From NCBI RefSeq assembly GCF_029784165.1, contig NC_073696.1, forward strand, positions 49,731,315 through 49,795,314: 64,000 bases of DNA. Reading direction: 5' to 3'. Numbering within the stretch: the stretch's first letter is position 1; each line of letters opens with the position of its first letter. A program made the position numbers and the translations under genes. The stretch is from Wyeomyia smithii (Eukaryota > Arthropoda > Insecta > Diptera > Culicidae). Below, one piece after another: positions 23,027 through 33,409 of this stretch. The notes under the pieces were generated by a model. That model saw only the letters and a list, made by a program, of their open reading frames with translations. It searched no databases and was not told where the DNA came from.

Positions 23027-25213
23027 TTATTTCGTTGTCATTTCGTTAGTTGCACTTTTCAGCTGACGGAATCTTGCCAGAAGAGCCTCATTGCGCTGGC
23101 ATTCGATGGTCAACTGTTTGACCGTTGCAGCATATTTCCGTTGCTGTTCCACCAAACATAGCAGTTGAGAATTAAGGCCGTCGCGCTTAGCACGCTCGTC
23201 GTCGCACTTTTTCTTTACCTTAAAGATATGGGAATCACTTTGAATACTTCCAATAACAAACATCGATTAGCACCTACCTTTGCTTTGTTAGTACGGATTC
23301 CCTCAACAATATTTTCGAATTGTTGCCCAAACTGTTCCCTGGAGTTATACGATTGCATTGCACTGCCATAGTTTTCGTATATAGAATTCAACAGGGACAT
23401 TTCCTTTTCCAAATAGAGCTTGGTGTCATCCAGTGTGTTGTAAAGTGTGTAGAACTGCTTGGTTTCCCTGTGCTTCGCGCTAACTTGATTGTATAGCTCT
23501 AGAAACCGTCGCTGATATTGGGCCAATTCCGTCCGATCGGGAATATTATCCAGCTGACGATTGATTGATACGTACGCTCGGTTTTTCTTGGCCAACTGCA
23601 AGCGTAAGGATTTTAGTCTCTCCTGTTCTTCTTCTAACTGTTCTTGATAGCGAGCAATATCATTGCTTGGTTTGGCGAATTCTGCTTTTCTGCAATTCAA
23701 AGATATGTTGAAGAAAAGTCAAAGTTTTTTATGTGTACTTACTGAATCAAATCCTGTAGCTCGGCCATTTCTTTTTTACAGCTTTCTTTAAATAACGTCT
23801 CTTGACGCTTCATGCTTTCATTCTGTGCAACCAGATTCTGTACGTACGACAACATTTTACTGTTTTCTTCGCCGATTTCCAAATTATCTAAATTGTGGAT
23901 CTCCTCTTCCAAAATTACTTTTTGAGTTTGAATGGTTTCTAGCTGTGTCTTGCTGTCATCCATCGCACTCTGCAATCGAGCATTTTCAACTTTTGCTCGT
24001 TCCATTTTTTTCTCCAACGCAAGTTTTGTGGCTAAAAGCGTTTTGATTTTATTTTGCTCCGATAACTGGCTGGTGTCAATGGACATCTCTCGCTTCAGAT
24101 CTTCATAGTGCTGATTGAGGGCCGCACGTTCGGCTTCGGTTAGTGCTATTGGTGTAAGATTTTGCTAGACACAAAAATAAGAGCCGTTTTAAAGTTTGAG
24201 TGACATAAAATGCAGAAGTATTACCTCTCCGGCAACAGATAAATTTCTAAATAACTGATCAAAATCAAGCTAAAAATAACAGATGGAGTAAACGAAAAGA
24301 AATTGCCTGTACATCAATAATCGTATTGAATACCTCTTGCTCCGTTTTCTGAAGCATGCTCGGAAAAAAGTCGTCTTCCGTTTGGGCATCGTCAAGCTCC
24401 GGCATATCGACGGTAGTTTTTACCGAGAAATCCGTGGTTCCATATTCCATCAGAGTGATTCTCACGCGACTAATGACGTCATCCGGTCCTTTCTCGGTAC
24501 GTTTAAACTGTCGTTCCGGCATATAGCGATCTTCTACGGTTTTAAGATTGCCCAACTGCTTACTATGCAGACGTTTGGCTTCAGTGTCCGACTGAAGTGT
24601 AAAATAATTTTGAAACTGGGAAGCAGCTAATTTCTTCAACCGCTCTGCTTTCTCACTACGATTTTCCGCGGAACGCCTAACCAACCATTCTATAACCGGA
24701 TAGATGTTGATGAAATCTAATCCCTGAATTTGATGGGGTTCCAATTGAAAGGGGCACTTCATTTTCGGGAGTACAACCACAATTTTCTCGGTTAAAGCGC
24801 TGGAACGATTTTAATTAGCCGAAAACTAAAACTACAATGATTACAAAATCATAGTTACATTTTTTGTCCGATCGATAGGTTCTCATGGAAAAGCAGATCT
24901 ACGTCCACATCATAATCGCATGCTTCGATACACCAGGTCATCCCACCGACAATCTTGTCGAACACGGATAGGCCTTGGATATGAGCCCGGTAGTAACCGG
25001 CTTGTACGAGGATATCGAGAATTTCCTGCTCCTTGCGTTGTTGTTCCGCATCTTCACGGCGTTCGACCTGTACATGTTTTTTTGTAGCCGTCAGGTCCGA
25101 GAGATTGCTATCATATTTGTTTATATTACCTGAATTTCGTTTCCATCAGCATCGAAGCGAGTAGCAAGTTTCACGTTTGGTAGGTGTTTTGAGAAAATGT
25201 TGCGGGCAGCCAT
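23027..25213 (-). CDS. CCDC93 (CCC/Commander complex subunit)
   Basis: Coiled-coil subunit of the CCC part of the Commander complex, which works with Retriever and WASH in endosomal recycling. Seven exons on the minus strand: 25213-25130, 25067-24859, 24799-24334, 24270-24225, 24164-23743, 23689-23278 and 23218-23027, about 605-610 residues against 631 in human. The N-terminal NN-CH-type domain shows VGGMTWCIEACDYDVDVDLLF and then VVLPKMKCPFQLEPHQIQG. The C-terminal half is coiled coil with the conserved ETKQFYTLYNTLDD and YLEKEMSLLNSI. Exon 4 as printed is 46 nt, which puts exon 5 one base out of frame at the first acceptor (24164). Either the extra T at 24240/24241 is an error or allele, or splicing uses the next AG, 19 nt further in. 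The stop codon TAA lies inside an AATAAA signal (23026-23031). Confidence 0.92.
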
Positions 25214-25703
25214 AGCTGACTGCTCGTGAATAAAATTGTTGTGATAAAATGCAGTTCACAAAATTTACATCTTTATCTTTTTTATCAATGAACAGTGAAT
25301 AAACGGAATAAACAACCGAGGTGAATGTAGTTACTGTACAGGTGCAGACTGCACTGCTCGAAAGTTTCGTACCTGACACGCTTAAATTAAGTTGCTTACA
25401 AAACAAGTTAAAATAACCTAACTTGATTGTCTAACATTTGAATTTTAAATAAGCTGACTTTAATTTATTCGGGGAGCGATGAATGAGATGAATTCACTTA
25501 AAACGTACAAGTTTCCAGCAACATGTAGCTTCGTATCTCGAATCGTCGAGCGACGAACAAGAAGGTATTTCAATTCACAGTTAGCATAAAATGAAAGATG
25601 ATTTGGCAATTTACCTGGACAGAGAAACGCATAATTTTCACAGAAAGTTCCCTTCTATGATGGAAAGGAAAACTTGGAGTTAGTGAACAGCTTCAAGGTT
25701 ACA

Positions 25704-26065
25704 CCACATACATAAGACATACGTAACACTGGCGTTTTTTCTGGTACACGTTGCCCCATAGTACTCCGTACCTCGCCCTGTCAAACTGATCGATAAATAA
25801 TGAACAAAATGAATTTTCTTTTTCTCGGCCCTATCGAGCCCCAAAGAAAATCCCATAAGGAACTGTCAAAAAATTATTTACAAAAACAATGCAGCATTTT
25901 TTCGAGTAGGAACGAGACAAATGCAGGGCTGCGCAGGTACACTGCCTTCAAAGACAACTCAAACAGAGGTTTTTTTACAGAGGTTGGTACTTTCGAGTAG
26001 TTCATTTTGTACCAACTTTTTTGGAAGATTTCTTCCTGAGTGTTACGTATGTCTTATGTATGTGG
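25704..26065 (+). mobile_element. MITE with CCACATACATAAGACATACG ends, copy A
   Basis: 362 bp with perfect 27-bp terminal inverted repeats (CCACATACATAAGACATACG...). TTACA lies outside both ends (25699-25703 and 26066-26070) as a 5-bp target duplication; a 3-bp reading is possible if the flanking A/T belongs to the repeat. It carries a spurious 66-codon ORF shared with copy B. Confidence 0.85.
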
Positions 26066-26070
26066 TTACA

Positions 26071-27003
26071 CCTAATCAAACGATATTTATCTCCACCTTT
26101 AGCAAGTATTCCCAGTGAGTAACTGTTCAGCAGTGCCTGCCAGATTTACGACCCGCTTCGTAGCCGGCATACTGATGAGAAACTAATGCAGCCAAACTGA
26201 TGTTGACTGATGTAATATCGCGGTTTATCATTCCAGTAACCGCATTTCGATTGAATTCTATCCGAATCAATCATTATTTGTATTCGTACCAGAGGGGATT
26301 CACTACTGTCAAATTTCATATATGTGTGCGTTATCGCAGATCAACTCTGGTCCATGACGTTTGTTGGTCCATGATGTTTGTAACTATGAACAATAATGGG
26401 GGAAAAATCACTACACAACACATTCATGAAAATTTTCCGCGGTTTCTCGAGTTTTGATAAAGAAACGCTTCAATTCTACAATATTTCACATCGATCAATT
26501 TCATGACCAAAAAGAACAAAAACCAAAACAAACGCCATGTTGCCGAATATCTTGGTTACACGATGTTTGACAAATAGATCCCCCCTGATTCGTACCGATT
26601 CAAATATCCGCATTGCGATCATTGCAGTTGGATTTTGTCTAAATCGAGATGTCAACTATTTCTTTATCCCGATTATTGCGACTTTTACGCCAAATTGGAC
26701 TACCCCGAAATACACGATTATCACAGTCGAATCTTGCACACGATTTCGCAGTTTGGGCAATGGGTATCGATACTAGCGTTATCGAAACGCTTGACAGAAA
26801 TATTTATTTATATAGACAAAAAAATCTCTATCATGACTGCTACCTCGGTAGGTTGATAAGAAATCATTCCAGCAATAGTCAGTTCTTGATACCTATATAT
26901 ATTAATAAGGTATACTTGAAAACGTGTAGTCTGGTATCGATACAATGACAATTGAGAAAGTATCGATACTCAGTATCACCCAATCAATCATGTAACACTT
27001 AAA
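26071..27003. other. Unassigned intergenic DNA with a possible small MITE
   Basis: No gene supported. A segment from about 26752 to 26983 is bounded by inverted words containing GTATCGATAC (TTGGGCAATGGGTATCGATAC and the complement of GTATCGATACTCAGTATCACC), which may be a short MITE of about 230 bp. Confidence 0.35.
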
Positions 27004-27273
27004 GCGAATTTCTTTATTCCACCAGCTCACCTCGTTTTGACCTGGAAGCGCACTAACTGCTGTCAAAACCCTTCTTTATTCGCTCGATTTTGACCCAGTT
27101 TTGACCTGCCGTGCTGACCGAAGCGCACTGTAAAATTTGTCAGCTTCAACCCACCACCGCACGTGCTAAGTTCGTAAACAATTATCTGGCATCTCTTTCT
27201 TACTTGCGTTTTAAATGGCGATGACGTTTTGCTCGGCAGTTTTGCCCGCACACAGTGGAATAAAGAAATTCGC
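27004..27273. mobile_element. MITE with GCGAATTTCTTTATTCCAC ends
   Basis: 270 bp with inverted ends GCGAATTTCTTTATTCCAC and GTGGAATAAAGAAATTCGC. The sub-terminal sequence contains several TTTTGACC words. A decayed relative of the left half is at about 17150-17230. The target duplication is unclear. Confidence 0.65.
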
Positions 27274-27629
27274 TATTAGTTTTGTTTTGATATTCAACCT
27301 AATTTTCAACTAAAGCTGCTCAAAAATATATACTTAATGTTGCAAATGAAAAACAAAACAAACAATGAACCCAAAAATAACTGCCACTGCGCTACTAAGG
27401 TGTCAATTTGATAAAGCGAAATAAGAAATTGAGCAATAAATGATTATCACAGAAGTCCAAATAGTCATGCAAGGGGCTATACAACATCGGCATCCGCATC
27501 CACATCTGCAGAAAAATCATATCCGTAATATCTCTAATTCTCCTCGTGTCGTCGTGATTCTCTCGGAGATCAATGTGGGTTTCGTAGTGATCCTCACAGG
27601 GCTCAACACGCTTCTCACATCTTCAATAT

Positions 27630-28800
27630 GAGTTCCAATACGCAGGGCCTAGCTGCAAGGAATCGGGTGTGTCGCAGGTTGTGGATAACGAAACGGCCTC
27701 CAGATCTGGAGGTTAGGTGTGAATATAATGAATAAGTATCACCGAACAAGCAGCAGGATTTAGTTGGGGCCGGGAGATGAGAAGTGGGTTCTCAACAGTT
27801 TCCCGTAACAATCCCTAAAAACCAATTCGTCACCACAATGAGCGTCATAGCCCAAAAACCCGGTGCGCCTGTTTTCTAGGAGGAGCGGCCCGAACAGCGT
27901 TTGTACTTCAGAGGAGCGGTTGAAATAAGAAATGCGGTGTCTCGTCAGCTACACCCAAGACGGCAGCCCCGTCACGAATCTAGCCATCGCCAACCTAGTG
28001 AGATGACATGGCAAAAAACATTTTACTACGAATATTCAAGATGAAGAAATGGATCGTAACAATCGGTAACGACCTGGACGCAGAATAAAGGACACCGATT
28101 TCGAGTTCGGAACTGTAGATCGTTAAACATCCCGGGTGGCGACAGGATACTACTGGATCAGCTGAAACTCCATCACTTCGGCATCGTAGCGCTGTAGGAA
28201 CTTTGCGGAAAGGCGAAAAGGTACGGAGGATGTGAGGCCCAGTACTACCAGAACGGTGGCAAAACATTTATTGTGTTAGGATGCAAAGTCGCGAGATCAA
28301 GTGGCAGGCAATAAGCGACAGACGGCTTGCCGGGCGAGCTCCACAAGCACGGTAAAGAAACACTAGCAAGAGCACTGCATTGGGTCTTTTCCACCATCTG
28401 ATAAGAGGAAAAACTGCCTGAGCAGTGGATAAAAATCTATAAAAAAGCGACAAGCTGGAGTGCCGCAACCATCGTGACATTACGCTTATCAACGCTGCTT
28501 ATAAAATACTCTCCCAAGTTCTATCCCGAGGTTCGTGGGGCAGTACCAGGCGGGTTTAATGGGAGCCCGTGCAACCACGGACCAGACATTTTCAATCCGA
28601 CAGATTTTTCCAAAATGTCGTGAATGTAAAGTGTTCACGCATCACATTTTTGTCGACTTCAAGGCACATGATACAGTGATCGAGCACAGCTACGGTTTGG
28701 CTTCTATTTATTTTGCACGAGAACGAGGATATTTTCCCGCAGAAATTGACGTGGCTGATCAAGGCTATCACGAAGTGGATTTAGCTTAAAGGCTTCGCGG
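27630..28800 (+). mobile_element. RTE-like retrotransposon with internal deletion
   Basis: Plus-strand copy of the family seen at 5570 and 13-16 kb: 5' leader (27630-28050), start of the endonuclease ORF (28080-28265), then a jump straight into RT sequence (28350-28790; PEQW, GQYQAGLMGARATTDQTFSIRQIF, FVDFKAHDTVI). The part between endonuclease and RT is missing and the remaining frames are broken. Confidence 0.6.
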
Positions 28801-29055
28801 ATGACTTCAACATCATAGCACGAACTAGACTACATACAAAAAGCTGAAACTAAGAGTATTGGACTGCTGTTCAATGCATGATACAGCATGACCCAACAGA
28901 CAAGTTTGTTGATGCACAGCTTGTTAAGCTGCTATTGGACTGATTCCGGTAGAACTGTTTGCTGGGGAGCCACCCCGGCTCTAGCCTGCCAGGTAAGGTA
29001 AGGTAATATCCCTAGTTCACAGGTTGGAGGAACCAAAAGCAATTTTACATGGTTA

Positions 29056-31558
29056 TACTGCCTATAATCGCATACCAGTCCCATATGGATTTTCATCGTT
29101 TTTGAGTTAAATATCAGATTCCATCTATTTCTTGGTTTACTATCGATTAAGGATACAAAAAAGTATGTTTTATTTGAAAAAAGTCAGAAAAAATGTAAGG
29201 TCAAATTGTCCCATCTTAAAAATAATCGCATATCAGTTCCACCAATTGTTTTTGCTGAGTATGGCCTTATTCTTTCTTCAATCCATATAACATATACTTG
29301 GTGCTGTTTTTTAAGCTTTTAACTGTTAAAAAAATCATCAAATATTTAATAAATCCAAGGTTGTTTCAAATCAATTCCACACAAAAGTAAATTTTAAATA
29401 GACACTGAAACTGCAACATTTTCAGAAGTTCGTTCCCAAAAGGTTATTGGGCTCGTCAATCAGAGGGATAATAGCCACGAGCAATGCTTCTTTCTGTGAA
29501 GTGTTAATTTTCTGTGGATGAACTGCTCATTTCAAATTATCATTCAAGTTGAAATTGTCAGAACTCAGAAGAAATCGTTTTTAGTTGCTTAGCCAAAAAC
29601 AGCTTGTACCTAGCTGGATCGAAATCCGTACACTTAAGCACATGATAATCTTCAACGGTCAATATAAAATCAAGAAATTACATATTGCTTTAAACTGACA
29701 TGTTAACTTATAGGTCTACTTATATTTTATCACTATTTTTAAGCGAAATGATTTAAACTACTCTGAAACTCGAAAAAATCATGTTTCAATAGAACATGTT
29801 TTGAATCGAAATCCGTACGCAGTTTTTCGTCTGAATCGTAATCCGTACACTTTTGAATCGAAATCCGCACGCACGCGATATAGACTGGAATTAAAGACCG
29901 TACAGCAGTGAATCAAAATCCGTATAGATATAGAAGTACGTAAATGAATTTTATTTTTCAATTTATCTTTAAATTTATGAATAAATATATTATATTTATT
30001 TGTTATTTGTTTACTTGAGCATGTAGAGTAAGAATTACTCCTTATAAAATTCTACTCTAAGCAAAAATAAAATTGTGGCGGTTAGGTCCCAATTGAATGA
30101 TTCGATATAAAAAACATAAATTTTTTCTCAACTACCAGCTGCAAGACGCCTTCTTCCAGGCCCAGATTTAAGGAGGGGGCAAATGCCCCGGGCCACCCGA
30201 TTGCTATACCCCACTTCATGATCCAAATCTTCCTCTCCAGCAGTGAAGGTTGGTGGAACTCCTTTTGATTGAGATTCGTAGCCATAAGTTACGGCTCTTT
30301 TATCGTAGTCACTAGAACGCCGGAACCTCTCGAAGCTTCCCGGTACGACTTTCCCTCGCGCACTTTTGTCACAGCTCTTTCGGGATTGTTTGCCGTATAT
30401 TTATGCTTGTTTTCTTCCATTAAATGCTGAAAACAAGGATGAAAGTTCAACAAAATATGCATGATACACACGCTGTACGGATTTAGATTCAAGCGATTAA
30501 CAAGGATCAAAATCCGTACGGCACCGTTTTTGATGAATAAATACAATTTGCACTATTTACCAGACAATACACAGCTCGAAAATGACAAAGACTTACCTTT
30601 TCAATCGGTTTCAAAAAGATTCACAGAGTAAAACACTTATATCCCACTTGAAAAACGTTTTTATCTGAAGAACGTTTCCTTAGTGAAATCTCTAACGATG
30701 CGACGAAATGACAACTGAAACCGATACACGATTGATTTTTTATTTTTAATATTTTTTTTTTAAGGCCTACTGGCGCATAGTTCAATTTAACAGAAAGCCA
30801 ATAGTTCAACGGACATGTACATGTAACTTTTATATGAGTTTTCATTTTTGTAATGCTTAAAACTGAAGAAAAACATCAAGGTGTACGGATTTCGATACTG
30901 TACGGGTTTCGATCCAGCACGGTACCACTTTTCATCGCCGTCGTCTTCCGTCAAGTCACTGTTGTACTGAAATTGGAAATTATCTTTCTCAACACCACTT
31001 TTCCAATATGCTAAATGGCCAATGCTAACTGGCCAATGCGGAATAATTTTATTCGGCACGTATTGCGAAACACTGATGACGTAAGAAAGGAAATTATCCA
31101 GCAGCATATCCAAGACTACAACCATATATTTTCTCATTTCAACGACGACCTTAAAGTCGGAGTAAGTGATGGGGGGAAGTTTCCGCCATTCTCCATGCAG
31201 CATAGAAGCTGTCTGCGGACATAAAGGTGTGGCCATATTTAAAATACTTAAGAAAAATATGACTTCTCCTACACAGAGCGATTGAAAGTGAGATTGGTTT
31301 GCGATTATTTTGCTACTCGATGGCCTGAATAATCGCATATCAGTCTCTTCCTTATTTTTCATTGTAATTTTCACGAAAAAAGGCAATTCTTTAATGAAGA
31401 AGTTATAATTAAGGTCTATTTCATTACATTATGTCGAAAAAATAAGAATAACCCACCCCAAACGGGTTAAATGCCCAAAACAAGAAAAATATCTTTAAGC
31501 GCTGTTTTCTCAACTCGTTGATTTTCCAGATGGGACTGATATGCGATTATAGGCAGTA
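29056..31558. mobile_element. TA-flanked DNA element with TACTGCCTATAATCGCATA ends
   Basis: 2503 bp. The inverted ends are TACTGCCTATAATCGCATA and TATGCGATTATAGGCAGTA, with TA outside each (29054-29055, 31559-31560). An uninterrupted paralogue of the target is present at about 12040-12125 (GGAGGAAACAAAAGCAACTT... through GTGTGCGTAGGTGAAAA), which confirms the ends. Internal copies of AATAATCGCATATCAGT occur near 29222 and 31331. No long ORF of its own was found. A further element sits inside at 29611-30921. Confidence 0.7.
29611..30921 (-). mobile_element. Nested element with GCTGGATCGAAATCCGTAC ends and a Psq-type HTH exon
   Basis: About 1.3 kb. The left end is TAGCTGGATCGAAATCCGTAC and the right end is the complement of CGTGCTGGATCGAAACCCGTAC. 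GTACC lies outside both ends (29606-29610, 30922-30926) as a possible 5-bp duplication. GAATCGAAATCCGTAC-like words recur at 29800-29930 and near 30490, probably transposase-binding repeats. On the minus strand an ATG at 30420 opens a short frame reading MEENKHKYTANNPERAVTKV..., with GKSYREASR, which is the pattern of a Pipsqueak/CENP-B-type helix-turn-helix. The rest of the transposase was not found. Confidence 0.55.
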
Positions 31559-31561
31559 TAC

Positions 31562-31725
31562 ACGTTTACTAGTGTGCGTTTAGGTGAAAAATCAACTATC
31601 TCTACAGTACAGAACGAGCCAATCGAATGGCCCCTACGCCCCTACGTTTACTAGTGTGCGTTTAGGTGAAAAATCAACTATCTCTACAGTACAGAACGAG
31701 CCAATCGAATGGCCCCTACCTTAGA
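31562..31725. repeat. 82-bp tandem duplication
   Basis: Two copies of an 82-bp unit beginning ACGTTTACTAGTGTGCG and ending CGAATGGCCCCTACGCCCCT, almost identical over about 80 bp, so recent. It belongs to the same host repeat that the element at 29056-31558 entered. Confidence 0.85.
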
Positions 31726-31971
31726 CCTTCTATTTATAATGTTAGAATAGCTAGCAAAAACAAATTTTGAATATCTAATAAACTTCAAAATGATTCTCGA
31801 AATAGCACGATTGTTTTTTGCACGGTTTCTCAAAATAACATGGTTTTATCGGTTTTGTTTTACACGATTCCTCGAAAAAACACAATTACACAACACAGTT
31901 TTTCCTCGGTTTTTTCGCAAAGTTTTTTCACACGGGACGCAACGCCCTGCTACAAAAGAATCAGGTATATG

Positions 31972-32012
31972 GGTATATGGTATATGTAAATGTTTTACAT
32001 ATACCATATACC
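31972..32012. repeat. Perfect 19-bp stem hairpin
   Basis: GGTATATGGTATATGTAAA (31972-31990) pairs perfectly with TTTACATATACCATATACC (31994-32012) around a 3-nt loop. It lies just outside the left end of the pogo-like element at 32026. No promoter or gene is close, so I see no evidence that it acts as RNA. Confidence 0.8.
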
Positions 32013-32025
32013 ATATACCCATGTA

Positions 32026-33130
32026 CAGTGATGATTCGCTCGTTGGATGTTCGTTAGTTGGAGGTTCGTTAGTTGGGTGTTCGCTAGTTGGGCTGTCACC
32101 CAACTAAAAAGCACTCTAATGTCAAAATTCAACGTCATTCAAATGCATTTCAGGGGTCCGAAAAGTGAAAAAAAATATTTTAAAATAAAATTATATCATT
32201 TATTGTTGTAAAAAATTTGTAAACATGTTTAGTTATTACACTTAATCCATTCAGCACTAATAAGTTTGTTTCTCAGCGCTATTAACTAAACACTTCATGC
32301 AGATCAACACAGACATCTCTGGCATAATCAATCGCTTAATTTGAAAAGTACATGTTATAAACTTACAACATTTTGTGTGTAATTTAGAGGTTTACTGTTC
32401 GGTTGTTTGTTCTTTTATTTCTTCAACGCCTTCACCGGAAATATCCAGCGTAGCGATCCTCCATTTTTCAGGCAAGTAGCAAAGTGATGTTGATGCGCTT
32501 TTGCTTCTCATTGGAATTTTTGTATGAAAAAGTATTGACCAAATACATAAAATATTTTCTACAGCAGCAAGACAGATGAGCAAAGTTCATTTTCTTTGAC
32601 ATAGTTTTACCACATACATAAGACATACGTAACACTCAGGAAGAAATCTTCCAAAAAAGTTGGTACAAAAAGAACTACTCGAAAGTACCAACCTCTGTAA
32701 AAAAACCTCTGTTTGAGTTGTCTTTGAAGGCAGTGTACCTGCGCAGCCCTGCATTTGTCTCGTTCCTACTCGAAAAAATGCTGCATTGTTTTTGTAAATA
32801 ATTTTTTGACAGTTCCTTATGGGATTTTCTTTGGGGCTCGATAAGGCCGAGAAAAAGAAAATTCATTTTGTTCATTATTTATCGATCAGTTTGACAGGGC
32901 GAGGTACGGAGTACTATGGGGCAACGTGTACCAGAAAAAAACGCCAGTGTTACGTATGTCTTATGTATGTGGTTTTACCGCAATGAAATTAGGAAATTTT
33001 CCGAAGCAGGAAGAAAACAAACAATCGGCGCTCCCCTTTGAAAAATTTGCCCAGTTGTCAGTTCATCCAACTAACGAACACGATTTGCTAGTTGGGTGGC
33101 AGTTGTGTTCCAACCAACGAATTTCGCCTG
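32026..33130. mobile_element. Pogo-like non-autonomous DNA element
   Basis: About 1.1 kb with ends CAGTGATGATTCGCTCGTTGG and the complement CAGGCGAAATTCGTTGGTTGG, TA outside both (32024-32025, 33131-33132). The CAG start, TTCG word and TA duplication fit the pogo/Tigger group of Tc1/mariner. The left end carries a 15-bp tandem repeat based on GTTCGTTAGTTGGGT (four units, 32035-32100), and a related pair is near 33060-33110. A second MITE interrupts it at 32610-32972. No transposase was seen. Confidence 0.65.
32610..32972 (-). mobile_element. MITE with CCACATACATAAGACATACG ends, copy B (inverted)
   Basis: 363 bp, inverted relative to copy A at 25704-26065 and nearly identical to it. TTTTA lies outside both ends (32605-32609, 32973-32977). 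It is inserted inside the pogo-like element, so it is younger than that element. Confidence 0.85.
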
Positions 33131-33409
33131 TATATGTAAATATTTTATTTATTAGAAAAAGTGTGCGATTCGGTATAAAAATTCGTAATTTCATTATTTC
33201 TGGCAACAACACAAGCTGCTCGAATTAGTATAAACATTGTCCGAAATAAATTTTTAGCATTCGACTGTTTTCGTGGAGCGCGTGTTGTTTGTAAGCCGGC
33301 TGGTACAGCTTGTTTTGTTTTTGGCACGAGTTTTTCCTAGATCTTGTTAAAATCTCATTCTTCTTTCGGTACAATAGCTGTATCGAATATTCAGCTAAGC
33401 GTTTGTAAA

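Noticed and set aside
25800..26000. 66-residue ORF repeated at 32675-32875
   Set aside because: It is carried only because both positions are copies of the same MITE; no domain and no evidence of selection.
31972..32012. Micro-RNA precursor
   Set aside because: The stem is perfect and only 19 bp with a 3-nt loop, unlike a pre-miRNA, and it adjoins a transposon end.
33344..33409. PRMT5 N-terminal extension of 22 codons
   Set aside because: It begins at TTG. The ATG at 33410 gives MSSEQK and a normal family length.
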